From positions 1-36,060 of the forward strand of contig SKIB01000106.1 in assembly GCA_007116635.1 (NCBI GenBank): a stretch of 36,060 nucleotides of DNA, written 5' to 3'. The translations under genes were made by a program, and so were the position numbers. Within the stretch, counting starts at the first letter, position 1, and the number at the start of each line of letters is the position of its first letter. Positions 33,828 through 36,060 of the stretch are shown here, one piece after another. The notes below the pieces were generated by a model. That model was given only the letters and a program-made list of their open reading frames with translations. It was not told where the DNA came from and made no database searches. This DNA is from Saccharospirillaceae bacterium (GTDB lineage: Bacteria > Pseudomonadota > Gammaproteobacteria > Pseudomonadales > Natronospirillaceae).

Positions 33828-33845
33828 GTTAATTTTTCATATCAT
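33817..33845 (+). promoter_or_regulatory. Candidate promoter of the TonB-dependent receptor
   Basis: TTCTCA (33817-33822), a 17-bp spacer and TATCAT (33840-33845) give a 4/6 and 5/6 match. The site overlaps the candidate Fur boxes, as expected for an iron-repressed promoter. Confidence 0.4.
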
Positions 33846-33880
33846 GCAAGCCCTCTACCACTTAACCAGAGATCAGAGTG

Positions 33881-35851
33881 ATGAATTTGCCAAAGCCAGC
33901 ACAGTTATGCTTTATCCTGCTCGCCAGTAGCGCCAGTCATGCCCAATCACCTGACACACTGCCGACCTTGGAGGTCAGCGCCAGTTTACCTGCCGAACAA
34001 ACCGACCCCGTGGTCACTAGCCAACTCATCGAAGCCGAACAATGGCAAGGCCTGCAACTGACGCATCTGGATCAACTGCTGGCCAGTCAGGCTGGTTTGC
34101 AATTGGTCGATATCCATGGTCGTTCAGGGCAACACCTCAGCATGCAGGGCCTGAGCCCAGATCAGGTGTTGATTTTGCTCGATGGCCGACCTTTAGCACG
34201 CAGCAGTGGCGATGCCGTTAACCTGAGCCAGGTGTCACTGGCTCAGCTTGAGCGAGTGGAGATCATTCGCGGCGCAGGCAGCGCTCGCTATGGCAATCGC
34301 GCCATGGCAGGGGTGATTTTGCTGCACTCCAAAAAGCCAGCCAGCCCCAGCGCGCAAGCACGCTTGCAAACCGGCATTCGTCCTGGCATGCAGACCGAGG
34401 CAGCCCTGTGGTCAACCCTGGCTTATCAACAGGGGCAGCTCGGGCTAACTGGCCTGCAACATGGGTCATGGCAGGGCCAGTTGGATCTGCAGTGGCGCCA
34501 AGACAGCGGCAGCACGCGCCAGCCGCAGGCCTATGGCGAAGACCTACCTCGCGAACTCAGTGCTCGTTTGCAGCAAGACAACCAATGGCAATGGCAAGAT
34601 TATCAACTGGGTCTTGGTTGGCTGTACGACCAAGGCCAGCAAAAACGACCGGTGTTGCGTGGTCAGGCCCCCTTCAGCCAAGAAGAACACCGCCAAGAAA
34701 TGGGCCTTTCTCTGGGCTTCAAACAACCCATAGCAGGCAACAGCCTTGAATCCCAGCTGCACCTTAATCACAGCCAGCAAGACAACAGGCAAAACGCGGT
34801 TCGCACCCCTAAGATCGAACAGCAGCGCCTGAGCCAGCAATGGGAGCTGGAAGCGCAACAGGACTATGACTTCTGGTGGGCTGACAGCTGGCAACAATTG
34901 GGCTGGCAGTGGCAGGGCCAACAACTGCAACAGCAAACCCGCTTGCAGGGTCAGCCAGGCAAAACCGAAGTACCCCTGAGTGAGCAACAGTTGCTGGGCG
35001 CTTATAGCCAAAGCAGCTGGTTTTTTGGCCAACAGCTGGAGCTGAATCTGGGCCAACGGGTGCAGCACCTGCCCAGTGGCTGGCTGTGGCTGCCCAAGTT
35101 GAATGTCATTCATCAGGGTGCCAACTGGCAGCAACAGCTCAGCCTTGGCCGTGGCTTTCGCCAGCCTACCCTCAAGGAGCAGTTCTTCTTTTTTGACCAT
35201 AGCCAGCTGGGTTATTTGGTGCTGGGTAACCCAGATTTGCAAACCGAACGCAACTGGAGCCTGCAACTGAGCAATCAAAGCCTGGCCTCGAGCAACCTAG
35301 GGTCTGGGCAGCAATGGCAAATGGCGCTCTACGGCCATTGGCTTGAAGACCTAATAGTCACCGAATTTGTGCAAATGAACGAACAGGGCCATTCGGTGTT
35401 TGCCTATAACAACATCCATCAAGCCTGGGTGCTGGGTGGCCATGTCCAATGGCAGCATCAGATTCATAGCCAGTATTGGCTACAGCTGCAGCTTGAACTT
35501 CTACACAGTCGCAACCTAGATAATGGCAAAGCGCTGGCCAAACGCTCCCCTGTTCGCTTGAGTCTTAATGATCGCTGGCAGTTAACGGAACGGCTTAATT
35601 GGCAACAACAAATTCGCTGGCAGGCCGCCAGCTTCATGGATAACGACAACCAGCTGCAAAGTCCAGCCTGGACCTCCTGGCGTTCGGTGGCCAACTACCA
35701 CTGGAGCAACGACCTGCAACTCTACATGGGTGTGAACAACCTGCTCAATCACTACCAGATGCTCGACAGCCAAGGTGACCTATTGCCCTTGGTGGGCCGC
35801 GAGTGGTTTTTGGGCTTTGACTATCAATTATCGTTTTCTGCTAACCAATAA
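33881..35851 (+). CDS. TonB-dependent outer-membrane receptor, probably for haem
   Basis: This 656-residue ligand-gated channel has a signal peptide MNLPKPAQLCFILLASSASH, then A, cleaved before QSPD. A TonB-box-like LEVSAS lies near the mature N-terminus. The plug domain (about residues 40-150) contains LLASQAGLQLVDIHGRSGQH, VLILLDGRPLARSSGD and LERVEIIRGAGSARYGNRAM. A 22-strand-type barrel ends in LYMGVNNLLNHYQ and REWFLGFDYQLSF. The ATG at 33881 is preferred to the GTG at 33878. Barrel strands are unusually rich in Gln and Trp (for example WQWQDYQLGLGW). Length is in the BtuB/haem-receptor range. Haem specificity is inferred from divergence with hmuS and the shared Fur region; no TonB or ExbBD genes are present here. 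Confidence 0.92.
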   Translation: MNLPKPAQLCFILLASSASHAQSPDTLPTLEVSASLPAEQTDPVVTSQLIEAEQWQGLQLTHLDQLLASQAGLQLVDIHGRSGQHLSMQGLSPDQVLILLDGRPLARSSGDAVNLSQVSLAQLERVEIIRGAGSARYGNRAMAGVILLHSKKPASPSAQARLQTGIRPGMQTEAALWSTLAYQQGQLGLTGLQHGSWQGQLDLQWRQDSGSTRQPQAYGEDLPRELSARLQQDNQWQWQDYQLGLGWLYDQGQQKRPVLRGQAPFSQEEHRQEMGLSLGFKQPIAGNSLESQLHLNHSQQDNRQNAVRTPKIEQQRLSQQWELEAQQDYDFWWADSWQQLGWQWQGQQLQQQTRLQGQPGKTEVPLSEQQLLGAYSQSSWFFGQQLELNLGQRVQHLPSGWLWLPKLNVIHQGANWQQQLSLGRGFRQPTLKEQFFFFDHSQLGYLVLGNPDLQTERNWSLQLSNQSLASSNLGSGQQWQMALYGHWLEDLIVTEFVQMNEQGHSVFAYNNIHQAWVLGGHVQWQHQIHSQYWLQLQLELLHSRNLDNGKALAKRSPVRLSLNDRWQLTERLNWQQQIRWQAASFMDNDNQLQSPAWTSWRSVANYHWSNDLQLYMGVNNLLNHYQMLDSQGDLLPLVGREWFLGFDYQLSFSANQ

Positions 35852-35863
35852 AGGAGACTTATC

Positions 35864-36060
35864 ATGCGCTTTACTGCCCTTACAACCCTTGGCCTAGGCC
35901 TGATGCTGGCCGCCTGCCAAACCCAGGACAGCCAATTACCGGTCGAGGGTCAGCCCTCACCAACAGTTAGCCCGACCCTACCTGGAGATGGACAGCAGCC
36001 GAATCCTTCTGCCAGTCCTGAACCTAGCACCGGCCCTGAGCCTAGCGTTAGCCCTGAACC
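35864..36060 (+). CDS. Pro/Ser-rich lipoprotein (C-terminus cut by window edge)
   Basis: A frame opens at the ATG at 35864, with AAGGAG seven bases upstream overlapping the receptor stop codon, and runs to the right edge (65 residues seen). MRFTALTTLGLGLMLAAC is a lipoprotein signal peptide with lipobox LAAC (Cys18). The next residues form a low-complexity linker ending in SPEPSTGPEPSVSPEP. Such linkers commonly tether a folded domain to the outer membrane. It is co-transcribed with the TonB receptor, so an accessory role in the same substrate's capture is likely. The folded domain lies outside the window, so the family cannot be named. Confidence 0.8.
   Translation, partial: MRFTALTTLGLGLMLAACQTQDSQLPVEGQPSPTVSPTLPGDGQQPNPSASPEPSTGPEPSVSPE
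36014..36060 (+). repeat. 18-bp in-frame tandem repeat in the lipoprotein linker
   Basis: The hexapeptide unit (S/G)PEPS(T/V) is encoded by two near-identical 18-bp units and the start of a third, cut by the window edge. Copy number may be higher and may vary by slippage. Confidence 0.6.

Noticed and set aside
34544-35278. 244-codon frame antisense to the TonB receptor
   Set aside because: Its Leu/Gln/Ala-rich composition is the complement of the receptor's Gln-rich codons (CAG read as CTG), with no independent support.

Overview
The window reads as a single contiguous chromosomal segment of a gammaproteobacterium, probably marine and Oceanospirillales-like. The basis is the gammaproteobacterial order ribF-ileS-lspA-fkpB-ispH, an Enterobacteria/Vibrio-type MalE/MalF/MalG set (MalF 520 aa with the large periplasmic loop), a VpsP-like exopolysaccharide protein, an hmuSTUV haem operon and moderate GC. 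The genus cannot be fixed from sequence alone. No tRNA, rRNA, CRISPR array, insertion sequence, prophage or integrase was seen. No intergenic gap exceeds about 300 bases. Both edges cut genes.

Layout. 1-1636: a truncated exported Ala-rich protein (minus), divergent from a LysR regulator (plus). 1649-5654 (minus): pnp without its usual rpsO partner, preceded by an inverted-repeat-rich gap and a TraF-like outer-membrane barrel gene. 5830-9454 (plus): a two-gene unit of a penicillin-acylase-family hydrolase and a dGTPase. 9504-16272 (plus): an exopolysaccharide initiation/export operon: WcaJ-type phosphoglycosyltransferase, small beta-barrel, short OPX protein, Wzc-type tyrosine kinase, CpsB/PHP phosphatase and a VpsP-like TPR protein. 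It has no glycosyltransferases, flippase or polymerase. 16275-20017 (minus): malE-malF-malG without malK, with a perfect 12-bp hairpin between malE and malF. 20308-22287 (plus): a membrane PAS-GGDEF-EAL protein, divergent from malE and overlapping the 3' end of ispH by 47 bp. 22241-28087 (minus): ribF-ileS-lspA-fkpB-ispH, split by a strong terminator and a nested inverted repeat between lspA and fkpB. 28173-33778 (minus): hmuS-hmuT-hmuU-hmuV, then a GAF-domain protein and a Gfo/Idh/MocA oxidoreductase. 33881-36060 (plus): a TonB-dependent receptor and a truncated Pro-rich lipoprotein, divergent from hmuS across a region with candidate Fur boxes.

How the genes work together. In the haem locus the TonB receptor would bring haem across the outer membrane, HmuT binds it in the periplasm, HmuUV imports it and HmuS handles it in the cytosol, all probably under Fur. 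The exopolysaccharide operon supplies the priming transferase, a kinase/phosphatase pair that cycles polymer-length control, and a composite OPX/beta-barrel exit; the repeat-unit genes must lie elsewhere. The adjacent c-di-GMP enzyme may influence the same surface phenotype, which is inference from position only.

The points most worth a second look are the composite polysaccharide translocon, the haem operon extended by GAF and Gfo/Idh/MocA genes, the structured element splitting lspA from fkpB, and the rpsO-less pnp with its hairpin-rich leader.
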